From Pelagibacterium montanilacus (lineage in GTDB: Bacteria > Pseudomonadota > Alphaproteobacteria > Rhizobiales > Devosiaceae): DNA of 64,000 nucleotides. Below are positions 57,502 to 64,000 of the stretch, piece after piece (within the stretch, counting starts at the first letter, position 1; each line of letters begins with the position of its first letter). The stretch spans positions 1 through 64,000 of the forward strand of contig NZ_RZMX01000014.1 in NCBI RefSeq assembly GCF_003992665.1, read 5' to 3'. The position numbers and the translations under genes were made by a program. Below the pieces are notes generated by a model, which worked only from the letters and a program-made list of their open reading frames with translations, made no database searches and was not told the DNA's origin.

Positions 57502-57996
57502 TTGAGCGTTGTCGTCGCCATCGAAAGTCCGCTTCAGGATGACGTGCGCGTGCTGATCGAAGCACTGAACGCCGTCCTGATGCCGCTTTCCCCGCCCGAG
57601 TACTGCTTTGCCATGACGGTGGAAGAGATGGCCCGACCAGATACTCAGGTGTTCGTTGGACGTGACGGCCCAGGCAATGCGGTGGCCTGCGGGGCGCTCC
57701 GGATCCACAATGGCGGCATAGGTGAGGTCAAACGCATGTTCACGGTACCCGAGGCCCGCGGCATGCGGGCTGGTGCCGCGGTTCTGGCCGCCATCGAGGT
57801 GCGCGCCAATGAACAGGGGCTTGGCGTTCTCATGCTGGAAACCGGCCCGCGCGCCGATCTGCCGTCCGCCCACAGGTTATATGAGCGCTCAGGGTTCACG
57901 CCTCGCGGCGCCTTCCTCGACTATCCCGATAGTCCCTATTCCGAATTTTACGAAAAGGCGCTCGCCCAGCGCTCCGAAAAGGAACTGCTTTCGTGA
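57502..57996 (+). CDS. GNAT acetyltransferase inserted between gatC and gatA
   Basis: The 164-aa protein starts at TTG 57502 ([20 protein letters not shown]). The acetyl-CoA motif is [20 protein letters not shown] and motif B contains LMLETG and [20 protein letters not shown]. The substrate is unknown. It begins 3 bp after gatC and overlaps gatA by 4 bp (GTGA), so it is translated within the gatCA transcript. Confidence 0.88.
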   Translation: MSVVVAIESPLQDDVRVLIEALNAVLMPLSPPEYCFAMTVEEMARPDTQVFVGRDGPGNAVACGALRIHNGGIGEVKRMFTVPEARGMRAGAAVLAAIEVRANEQGLGVLMLETGPRADLPSAHRLYERSGFTPRGAFLDYPDSPYSEFYEKALAQRSEKELLS

Positions 57997-59480
57997 CCGA
58001 TCTCACCCGATTGTCCCTTGCCGCCCTGCGCGACGGCATTGCCAAGAAGGACTTTACCGCGCTTGAGGCCGCCGACGCCTATGTATCGGCCATCGAGGCG
58101 GCCAAGGAAAAGCTCAACGCCTATGTGGCCGTCACGGCAGACAAGGCGCGTGACATGGCCAGGGCCAGCGACGAGCGGATTGCAAAGGGCGAGGCCGGGC
58201 CGCTCGAGGGTGTGCCGCTGGGGGTCAAGGATCTGTTTGCGACCCAGGGCGTGCACACCCAGGCCGCGAGCCATATCCTTGATGGGTTCAAGCCCGAATA
58301 CGAATCGGCCGTCACGTCCAATCTCTGGCGGGACGGAGCGGTGATGCTCGGCAAGCTCAACATGGACGAGTTCGCCATGGGCTCGTCCAACGAATCTTCC
58401 TATTACGGCCCGGTCATCAACCCCTGGCGTGGCAAGGACTCCAATACCGACCTCGTGCCCGGCGGGTCCTCGGGCGGATCGGCTGCCGCCGTGTCCGCAT
58501 GGCTCTGCGCCGGCGCGACCGCGACCGACACGGGCGGCTCTATCCGTCAGCCTGCCGCCTTCACCGGCACGGTCGGAATCAAGCCGACCTATGGGCGCTG
58601 TTCGCGCTGGGGCGTCGTGGCTTTCGCATCATCGCTCGACCAGGCCGGGCCGATCGCCCGTACGGTAGAGGACAGCGCCATCATGCTCTCGTCCATGTGC
58701 GGGTTCGACCCCAGGGACAGCACCTCCGTGGACATGGCCGTTCCCGATTTCGCCGCAGCGGTAGAGCGGGGCGTCAAAGGGCTCACTATCGGCGTGCCGC
58801 GCGAATACCGCATGGAGGGCATGCCCGCCGAGATCGAAAAGCTCTGGCAGCAGGGGCTGGACTGGCTCAAGGCAGAAGGTGCGACGATCAAGGAAATTTC
58901 GCTGCCCAATACGCGCTATGCGCTGCCTGCCTATTATATCGTTGCTCCTGCCGAGGCCTCTTCCAATCTCGCCCGCTATGACGGCGTGAAGTACGGGCTG
59001 CGCGTTCCGGGCAAGGACATCACCGAGATGTACGAGTTCAGCCGCGCCGAAGGGTTCGGGCGCGAGGTCAAGCGCCGGGTGATGATCGGCACCTATGTGC
59101 TGTCCGCGGGCTATTACGACGCCTACTACGTCCGTGCCCAGAAGGTGCGCACGCTGATCAAGAAGGATTTTGAGGATGCCTTCGCGGCCGGGGTCGATGC
59201 GATCCTGACGCCGGCGACGCCTTCGGCGGCCTTCGGCATCGCGGATCAGGACATGAGCTCCGATCCGGTCAAGATGTACCTCAACGACGTCTTCACCGTC
59301 ACTGTGAACATGGCCGGCCTGCCGGGCATAGCGGTGCCTGCAGGCAAGAACGGCGAAGGCTTGCCGCTCGGCCTGCAGCTCATCGGCAAGCCGTTCGACG
59401 AAGAGACGCTCTTTGCCGCCGCGCGCGTGATCGAAAAGAGCGCTGCTCTCGATCTGGCGCCGTCCAAATGGTGGTCGTGA
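57993..59480 (+). CDS. gatA: Asp-tRNA(Asn)/Glu-tRNA(Gln) amidotransferase subunit GatA
   Basis: GatA is the amidase that releases ammonia from glutamine for transamidation. The 495-aa protein starts at GTG 57993. The Ser-cisSer-Lys triad is visible: K in LGVKDLFAT near residue 77, [11 protein letters not shown] and [13 protein letters not shown] near 155-180. It ends [12 protein letters not shown]. The next gene overlaps it by 13 bp. Confidence 0.97.
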   Translation: MTDLTRLSLAALRDGIAKKDFTALEAADAYVSAIEAAKEKLNAYVAVTADKARDMARASDERIAKGEAGPLEGVPLGVKDLFATQGVHTQAASHILDGFKPEYESAVTSNLWRDGAVMLGKLNMDEFAMGSSNESSYYGPVINPWRGKDSNTDLVPGGSSGGSAAAVSAWLCAGATATDTGGSIRQPAAFTGTVGIKPTYGRCSRWGVVAFASSLDQAGPIARTVEDSAIMLSSMCGFDPRDSTSVDMAVPDFAAAVERGVKGLTIGVPREYRMEGMPAEIEKLWQQGLDWLKAEGATIKEISLPNTRYALPAYYIVAPAEASSNLARYDGVKYGLRVPGKDITEMYEFSRAEGFGREVKRRVMIGTYVLSAGYYDAYYVRAQKVRTLIKKDFEDAFAAGVDAILTPATPSAAFGIADQDMSSDPVKMYLNDVFTVTVNMAGLPGIAVPAGKNGEGLPLGLQLIGKPFDEETLFAAARVIEKSAALDLAPSKWWS

Positions 59481-60238
59481 CTCAAGGACAGCTCGAAGAG
59501 CTGATTCTTGCCGGAAAGCCCGTCGATAACGCCGATCTTTCGGCCATCGACTGGACCGATCTTCCCGATGGCGCGCTTCATGCGCGCCATTGCGTTTTTC
59601 GCGACGCCCACCTGACCGACGCCGAACTTGCGGGCGGGAAATTTGAGAGCTGCACGTTCGAGCGGGCGTGGTTCGGTGGCGCAAATTTCACCGATGCACT
59701 GTTTTCCAAGTGCTCATTTTTCGACGCGGACTCTCGGAAGGGCTGTGATTTTTCCCGCGCCGATTTCGACGGCGCGACATTTGAAAACTGCAATCTGGCA
59801 ACTGCGAAATTCGGACTGGCGAGCCTGTTCGATACCAGCTTCAGGCAGTGCAAGGCCGCAGGGGCCGATTTCGAAGATGCCCGATTTGCCAAGTCATCGG
59901 GCCGGGTCGCGGTGTCCCGCGTCCGGTTCATCGGAACCCAACTGGACATGTCGAGTTTCCGGCAGGCCCGGCTTGATGATTGCATTTTGTCAGAGTGCAG
60001 TTTGCGCCAGGCCGATTTGCGGCAGGTCACGCTATCGAGTGCCGACCTGCGCGGCTCGGACCTGTCCGAAGCCAATCTCAACGGTGCTATCCTCGACAAC
60101 GCCGATCTGCGCGACGCGACGCTTCTTGGGCTCGACGTGACCAGGCTGACCAGCTTCGAAGGCGTAAAGGTTTCAGCCGATCAGTTGATCGATCTGGTGC
60201 GGCCTTTGGGCATACGGGTCTTTCCACGGGGGCGTTGA
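59468..60238 (+). CDS. Pentapeptide-repeat protein
   Basis: The 256-aa protein has many A(D/N)LXX-type repeats: [20 protein letters not shown] and, at the end, [20 protein letters not shown]. Such proteins fold as right-handed quadrilateral beta helices, some as gyrase-protecting DNA mimics. Function cannot be read here. The ATG at 59468 lies inside the end of gatA (13-bp overlap) without an SD, so a later in-frame start is possible. Confidence 0.85.
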   Translation: MVVVTQGQLEELILAGKPVDNADLSAIDWTDLPDGALHARHCVFRDAHLTDAELAGGKFESCTFERAWFGGANFTDALFSKCSFFDADSRKGCDFSRADFDGATFENCNLATAKFGLASLFDTSFRQCKAAGADFEDARFAKSSGRVAVSRVRFIGTQLDMSSFRQARLDDCILSECSLRQADLRQVTLSSADLRGSDLSEANLNGAILDNADLRDATLLGLDVTRLTSFEGVKVSADQLIDLVRPLGIRVFPRGR

Positions 60239-60319
60239 GCCACCGTGTTGCACTGGGCGCCCTTAGAGGCTAACTCAGATCAACAATTATTCTGATGTTG
60301 TACGGTATTTCAAAAGCTC

Positions 60320-60634
60320 ATGTCCGACATTTTCACCACCCAGGATTGGTCCGCGCCGCCCAAGGACCTCAGCATGCCACTCCAGGCCATGTGGTGGATC
60401 CGCAAGGGCGAGTTCCGCATGGGCCCCGAATGGGAGGAAGCTCACCGCATCGTTCAGCAGATGGAGGGCGTCCAGTCGTTCGACTGGGTGCATGCGCTGC
60501 TGCACTGGATCGAGGCGGACATGGGCAATGCCGATTACTGGTATCGGCAGGCGGGCAAGCGGCGCACGGCGCCTTCGGTTGCCCGGGAATGGGAACACAT
60601 TGCGCTCATGCTGAGCGAAACCACGAGGCAATAG
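60320..60634 (+). CDS. Unrecognised 104-aa aromatic-rich protein
   Basis: I do not recognise a named family. The 104-aa protein has several Trp and His (FDWVHALLHWIEADMGNADY, then WYRQAGKR) and a GPEWEEAHRIVQQMEGVQSF stretch that looks like a helical pair similar to TPR. No signal peptide or membrane segment. It sits 9 bp upstream of the chorismate mutase gene with the same orientation. Confidence 0.72.
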   Translation: MSDIFTTQDWSAPPKDLSMPLQAMWWIRKGEFRMGPEWEEAHRIVQQMEGVQSFDWVHALLHWIEADMGNADYWYRQAGKRRTAPSVAREWEHIALMLSETTRQ

Positions 60635-60643
60635 GGGCGATCG

Positions 60644-60958
60644 ATGAGCGCACGCAAGCTGCCGGCCGAATGCGAAACCAAGGACGACGTCCGCGCCGAG
60701 ATCGACAGGATCGACAATGCCCTGATCGCCCTATTTGCGGAGCGGCACGGCTATGTGACCCGTATGGCAGAGATCAAGACCGACCCCCATGAGGCCAATG
60801 ATCCGGCGCGGATCGCAGCCATCGTCGCCAGGCGGCGCCAGCAGGCTTTGGCGCTCGATCTGGACGAGGATCAGGTCGAGCTGATCTGGCGGACATTAAT
60901 TGACTGGAATATCAACTACGAAAAAGGCATCATCATCGCCAGGAACCGCAAGTCCTGA
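60644..60958 (+). CDS. Chorismate mutase (AroQ-type, stand-alone)
   Basis: The enzyme rearranges chorismate to prephenate for Phe/Tyr synthesis. The 104-aa all-helical protein has DDVRAEIDRIDNALIALFAE near residue 14 (conserved Arg), RMAEIKTD (conserved Lys) and LIWRTLIDWNINYEKG in helix 3. A PchB-like isochorismate-pyruvate lyase cannot be excluded but no siderophore genes are near. It follows the 104-aa unknown gene and precedes a GNAT. Confidence 0.87.
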   Translation: MSARKLPAECETKDDVRAEIDRIDNALIALFAERHGYVTRMAEIKTDPHEANDPARIAAIVARRRQQALALDLDEDQVELIWRTLIDWNINYEKGIIIARNRKS

Positions 60959-60973
60959 CCCGATGAGGCCGCC

Positions 60974-61489
60974 ATGTCCGACGCCCTGACGATCCGACCG
61001 GCATCGATCGCGGAGGCCGATCGTCTCGGCCATCTCGCTTATTTTGCGTGGGAATCCAGCATGGACCACGTGCTGGCAGGCCAGAGTGACGCTGGCCCCG
61101 TCGCAGAGCGCGAGGCGCTGCTGCTCAGCTTCCAGCTCTTTTGCATCAATGCCTCGGCGGACATCGTGGTGGCCGACGAGGGCGGCATGCCGATCGGCTG
61201 GGCTGCGCGCGACGCCATGAGCGCCTATGTGTCGGACCTGTGGGTCGATCCGCTCCACCAGCGCCAGGGCGTCGGCCGCAGCCTGTTGCGCAGGATCGAG
61301 GACGACATCTTCCGCGAAGGGCTCGATGTGAGCGTGCTCGAGACGCACGCCGAAAATGGCGGAGCGATCCGGTTCTATGCCCGCGAGGGCTACGGCATCG
61401 TCTGGCGCGGCGTGAAGTTCTCGCGTCTGCTCGGTCGGCGTATCGAAAAGGTGCGCATGGAAAAGCAACTGGTCGTCGTCGCGCACTAA
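60974..61489 (+). CDS. GNAT family N-acetyltransferase
   Basis: The 171-aa protein shows the acetyl-CoA loop VDPLHQRQGVGRSLLRRIED (QxxGxG) near residue 90 and motif B ETHAENGGAIRFYAREGYGI. The N-terminus TIRPASIAEADRLGHLAYFA is typical. The substrate is not known. It is 15 bp downstream of the chorismate mutase gene. Confidence 0.87.
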   Translation: MSDALTIRPASIAEADRLGHLAYFAWESSMDHVLAGQSDAGPVAEREALLLSFQLFCINASADIVVADEGGMPIGWAARDAMSAYVSDLWVDPLHQRQGVGRSLLRRIEDDIFREGLDVSVLETHAENGGAIRFYAREGYGIVWRGVKFSRLLGRRIEKVRMEKQLVVVAH

Positions 61490-61560
61490 GTACGACTTCT
61501 CGTCGTGCCTTCCGGTTGATCTCGATTCCCATAGACATGCTCTGGCAGCACTTTTGCGCC

Positions 61561-61589
61561 TTGACGGATTGATAGCCATGCGGTTATGA
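61561..61589 (+). promoter_or_regulatory. Putative promoter of the ArsR-SRPBCC genes
   Basis: TTGACG (61561-61566) and TTATGA (61584-61589) are separated by exactly 17 nt, a good consensus match; the core GGTT-ATGAATTA-AACC at 61582-61597 overlaps the -10 and could be the ArsR operator. The ATG at 61621 lies about 25 nt beyond the expected transcription start. Confidence 0.5.
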
Positions 61590-61620
61590 ATTAAACCATA
61601 GCCGGAGAGTGATCAGTTTC

Positions 61621-61944
61621 ATGGCCAAGGCCCGAGATACCCTGTTTGCAGCTCTTTCCGACCCGACCCGTCGGGGCATCTTCGAGCGGCTGTGCCGGGA
61701 CGGGGATTTGACGGTCCGGGCGCTGACCCTGCAGTCGGGGGTGTCCCAGCCTGCGGTGTCCAGGCATCTCAAGACGCTCAAGCAAGCCGGTCTGGTCATC
61801 GACCGGCCGGAGGGCAGGCAGACCCACTACAGCGCCCGGCGCGAGGGGCTTGGTCCGCTCGTGGACTGGACGCGGCAGATGGGCGGGTTCTGGGAGGAAC
61901 GGCTCGACGCTCTTGAAGACGTTCTCAAGAGGATGGATCAATGA
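61621..61944 (+). CDS. ArsR-family winged-helix transcriptional regulator
   Basis: The 107-aa protein starts MAKARDTLFAALSDPTRRGI, the common ArsR N-terminus, followed by HTH QSGVSQPAVSRHLKTLKQAG near residue 38 and DRPEGRQTHYSARREG. No clear metal-binding CxC is seen, so it is the metal-independent type found with SRPBCC partners. It overlaps the next gene by 4 bp and may autoregulate. Confidence 0.92.
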   Translation: MAKARDTLFAALSDPTRRGIFERLCRDGDLTVRALTLQSGVSQPAVSRHLKTLKQAGLVIDRPEGRQTHYSARREGLGPLVDWTRQMGGFWEERLDALEDVLKRMDQ

Positions 61945-62369
61945 ACGAGAGCAACCCCGATGTGCGAACAGTGGTGGTCGAACGGGACATGCCGCATCCC
62001 CCTGACAAGGTATGGCGAGCACTCACCCAGCCGCATCTGATCTCGGAATGGCTGATGAAGACCGATTTCCGGCCCGAAAGGGGCCATAGCTTCTCCATGC
62101 GCGGCGACTGGGGCGGTGTCGAATGCAAGGTGCTGGAGATCGAACCGCACAGCACGCTTTCCTATACCTGGGATCACGCCCATGACGATCGCGCATTTGC
62201 GCTCAAAAGCGTTGTCACGTTCACGCTCACGCCGACCGAGGCGGGAACGCGTGTGCGCATGGAGCAGACCGGCTTCCGGCCCGACCAGAGGCAGGCGCTG
62301 GGTGGCGCGCAATTCGGCTGGCAGCAGCATCTCGAAAATCTCGAAAAGGCCGTGTCCAGACTCGAATGA
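61941..62369 (+). CDS. SRPBCC (AHSA1-like) domain protein
   Basis: The 142-aa protein has the START/Bet v1-type fold seen in activator-of-Hsp90-like proteins: VWRALTQPHLISEWLM near residue 24 and GWQQHLENLEKAVSRLE at the end. ArsR plus SRPBCC pairs are frequent in proteobacteria, with no known ligand. It starts in an ATGA overlap with the regulator, so they are translationally coupled. Confidence 0.9.
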   Translation: MNESNPDVRTVVVERDMPHPPDKVWRALTQPHLISEWLMKTDFRPERGHSFSMRGDWGGVECKVLEIEPHSTLSYTWDHAHDDRAFALKSVVTFTLTPTEAGTRVRMEQTGFRPDQRQALGGAQFGWQQHLENLEKAVSRLE

Positions 62370-62395
62370 CATCAAGCCGTTTGCAGGAGAACCCC

Positions 62396-62605
62396 ATGCG
62401 TGCAAGCACTCTGATCCGCCAATCCCATCGCTGGCTCTCTATCGTCTTCGTCCTTGCGGTTCTCGCCGCAACGGCCGCCGCCGCCACCGGACAGGACACC
62501 GACAGCCTGCTGTACTATCTGCCGCTGCCGCCTTTGTTTGTGCTCATGGCATCGGGGCTCTATCTGTTCGTCCTGCCCTATGCGGCGCGCAGGCGCCGGG
62601 GCTAG
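62396..62605 (+). CDS. Small two-transmembrane protein, unrecognised
   Basis: The 69-aa protein (MRASTLIRQSHRWLSIVFVL at the start) has two hydrophobic segments: WLSIVFVLAVLAATAAAATG and YLPLPPLFVLMASGLYLFVL, with a basic tail (RRRRG). The ATG at 62396 has SD AGGAGA (62385-62390), better than the ATGA-overlapping start at 62366. It is in the ArsR-SRPBCC transcript, so a linked role is possible. Confidence 0.7.
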   Translation: MRASTLIRQSHRWLSIVFVLAVLAATAAAATGQDTDSLLYYLPLPPLFVLMASGLYLFVLPYAARRRRG

Positions 62606-62614
62606 GAGACGGCG

Positions 62615-63040
62615 ATGAGCGACAACCGTAGACCGGGCGCGCCAGTGCTTCTGTCAGGGGGCAACCCCCAGGTCCCGAAAGGTTATGGTGAAGAGCCGGT
62701 GCGGGCCTATATCGCGGCGATGCCGGGATGGAAGCAGGCGGTTGGCCAAAGCATCGACGACATTGTGAGCCGGACGGTTCCGACTGTGCTCAAAGCGGTC
62801 AAATGGAACACCCCGCTCTACGGGATGGAAGAGAACCATTACTTCCTCGGCTATCACTGCTTTGATCGCTATGTGAAGGTCACCTTCATGCGCGGGGCAG
62901 AGATCGATCCAATCCCGCCCGTGGGCTCAAAGCAGCCCCATGTGCGCTACTTTCATGTCCATGAGGGTGACGAGATCGACGAGGCGCAATTCGCCGATTG
63001 GGTCCGCCAGGCCAGCCGCCTGCCCGGCGAGAAGATGTAA
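62615..63040 (+). CDS. DUF1801 domain-containing protein
   Basis: The 141-aa protein matches the DUF1801/YdhG-like fold: VKWNTPLYGMEENHYFLGYH and RYVKVTFMRGAE. Function is unknown. It lies 9 bp after the small membrane protein gene and is the last gene before gatB on this strand. Confidence 0.85.
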   Translation: MSDNRRPGAPVLLSGGNPQVPKGYGEEPVRAYIAAMPGWKQAVGQSIDDIVSRTVPTVLKAVKWNTPLYGMEENHYFLGYHCFDRYVKVTFMRGAEIDPIPPVGSKQPHVRYFHVHEGDEIDEAQFADWVRQASRLPGEKM

Positions 63041-63137
63041 AGCGCGGCGCCGGGCGGTTTTTGTCCAAACGCTCTAGCCTCCCAAGGCCATTTCCGCTAT
63101 CGAACGGACGCAATCTCAAGCGTTTTCAGGCCCGTTC

Positions 63138-64000
63138 ATGACCCTCGTCGACACCCGCACACCCAACCCGAAATACTTCATTTCCGGCGCCACCGGCGAC
63201 TGGGAGATGGTAATCGGCATGGAAGTGCACGCGCAAGTGACGTCGGAATCCAAGTTGTTTTCCGGCTCGTCAACCGAGTTCGGTCGACCGCCCAACTCAA
63301 ATGTCAGCTTTGTCGATGCGGCAATGCCGGGGATGCTGCCGGTCATCAATGACGAGTGCGTCCGCCAGGCCGTGCGCACGGGGCTCGGGCTCAAGGCCCA
63401 GATCAACAAGCGCTCGGTGTTCGACCGCAAGAACTATTTCTATCCCGACCTTCCCCAGGGCTACCAGATCTCCCAGTTCAAGGATCCGATCGTGGGCGAG
63501 GGCAAGGTCCTGCTCGATCTGGGCGAGGACGGCGAGGTGGAGATCGGCATCGAGCGCCTGCACCTTGAGCAGGACGCCGGCAAGTCGATCCACGATCAGC
63601 ACCCCAACATGAGCTTCGTCGACCTGAACCGCTCGGGCGTCGCGCTCATGGAGATCGTCTCCAAGCCCGATTTGCGCTCCTCGGACGAGGCTAAGGCCTA
63701 TCTCTCCAAGCTCCGCACTATCCTGCGGTATCTGGGGACCTGTGACGGTAACATGGAGCAGGGCTCCATGCGCGCGGACATCAATGTTTCCGTACGTCGC
63801 CCCGGCGGCGACTTCGGCACACGCTGCGAGATCAAGAACGTCAACTCCGTGCGCTTCGCCGGCCAGGCGATCGAATACGAGGCGCGCCGCCAGATCGATA
63901 TCCTCGAAGACGGCGGCGCTATCGACCAGGAGACCCGGCTGTTCGATCCCAAGTCCGGCCAGACGCGCTCCATGCGCTCCAAGGAGGAGGCGCACGACTA
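63138..64000 (+). CDS. gatB: Asp-tRNA(Asn)/Glu-tRNA(Gln) amidotransferase subunit GatB (5' part, cut by window end)
   Basis: GatB is the kinase/tRNA-binding subunit of GatCAB. The first 287 residues are present from ATG 63138. Family features are [20 protein letters not shown] near residue 27, [17 protein letters not shown] and [16 protein letters not shown], and [14 protein letters not shown]. The rest of the gene lies beyond 64000. It is separated from gatC/gatA by ten genes. Confidence 0.97.
   Translation, partial: MTLVDTRTPNPKYFISGATGDWEMVIGMEVHAQVTSESKLFSGSSTEFGRPPNSNVSFVDAAMPGMLPVINDECVRQAVRTGLGLKAQINKRSVFDRKNYFYPDLPQGYQISQFKDPIVGEGKVLLDLGEDGEVEIGIERLHLEQDAGKSIHDQHPNMSFVDLNRSGVALMEIVSKPDLRSSDEAKAYLSKLRTILRYLGTCDGNMEQGSMRADINVSVRRPGGDFGTRCEIKNVNSVRFAGQAIEYEARRQIDILEDGGAIDQETRLFDPKSGQTRSMRSKEEAHD

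Overview
The window reads as a stretch of core chromosome from an alphaproteobacterium of the order Hyphomicrobiales (Rhizobiales). The evidence is high GC, DivK, PleD and MipZ cell-cycle proteins, GatCAB amidotransferase genes, an ATP12-type F1 assembly chaperone, small DUF983, DUF1489, DUF3572 and DUF4282 proteins, and the gene order dprA-plsY-pyrC-pyrB-ruvX. A Devosia/Pelagibacterium-like relative is my best guess; this is inference from protein flavour only. No insertion sequence, prophage, CRISPR array, integrase or obvious island was seen.

Region 1 (1-15425, all +) is the tuf / S10 / spc / alpha ribosomal supercluster: tuf, rpsJ, rplC, rplD, rplW, rplB, rpsS, rplV, rpsC, rplP, rpmC, rpsQ, rplN, rplX, rplE, rpsN, rpsH, rplF, rplR, rpsE, rpmD, rplO, secY, adk, rpsM, rpsK, rpoA, rplQ, closed by an intrinsic terminator. 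Strong hairpins sit in four gaps (tuf|rpsJ, rpsJ|rplC, rplO|secY, rpsK|rpoA). They are the most interesting unexplained signals here and look like attenuators, processing sites or autoregulatory leaders.

Region 2 (15488-27629) holds a secreted choice-of-anchor-I protein, a fold-III ornithine/lysine decarboxylase, then a + strand run htrA-rarA-rluC-HAD-atp12, which meets a - strand run rimO-folP-folB-folK tail to tail. Region 3 (27667-36260) is mixed: lipB, an orphan FliN-like SpoA protein, tRNA-Leu(GAG), an L,D-transpeptidase, a 3-methyladenine glycosylase, a diguanylate cyclase, DUF1489, a PRC-barrel protein, MipZ, an SDR, an unrecognised 93-aa protein and a SPOR-containing D,D-carboxypeptidase.

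Region 4 (36622-46360) carries clpS-clpA, then a - strand group (HIT, FemAB-like acetyltransferase, GDPD, RidA, dinB, DUF3572) and divK-pleD on +, then rpmG (L33, only 55 aa). Region 5 (46464-56501, all -) is DUF983, rnr, topA, dprA, plsY, pyrC-like, pyrB, ruvX, tightly packed; the PyrC protein has lost most metal ligands of true dihydroorotases. Region 6 (56578-64000, +) holds a metallo-hydrolase-like stump, gatC, a GNAT gene, gatA, a pentapeptide-repeat protein, an unrecognised protein, chorismate mutase, a second GNAT, an ArsR/SRPBCC pair, a small membrane protein, DUF1801 and the start of gatB, cut by the window end.

Functionally the window is dominated by translation (ribosomal proteins, EF-Tu, RimO, RluC, GatCAB), protein export and quality control (SecY, HtrA, ClpAP adaptor), folate and pyrimidine synthesis, DNA maintenance (RarA, DprA, TopA, RuvX, DinB, Mpg) and polarity/cell-cycle control (MipZ, DivK, PleD). 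No wholly new multi-gene system is evident; the best candidates for novelty are RNA structures and small orphan proteins.
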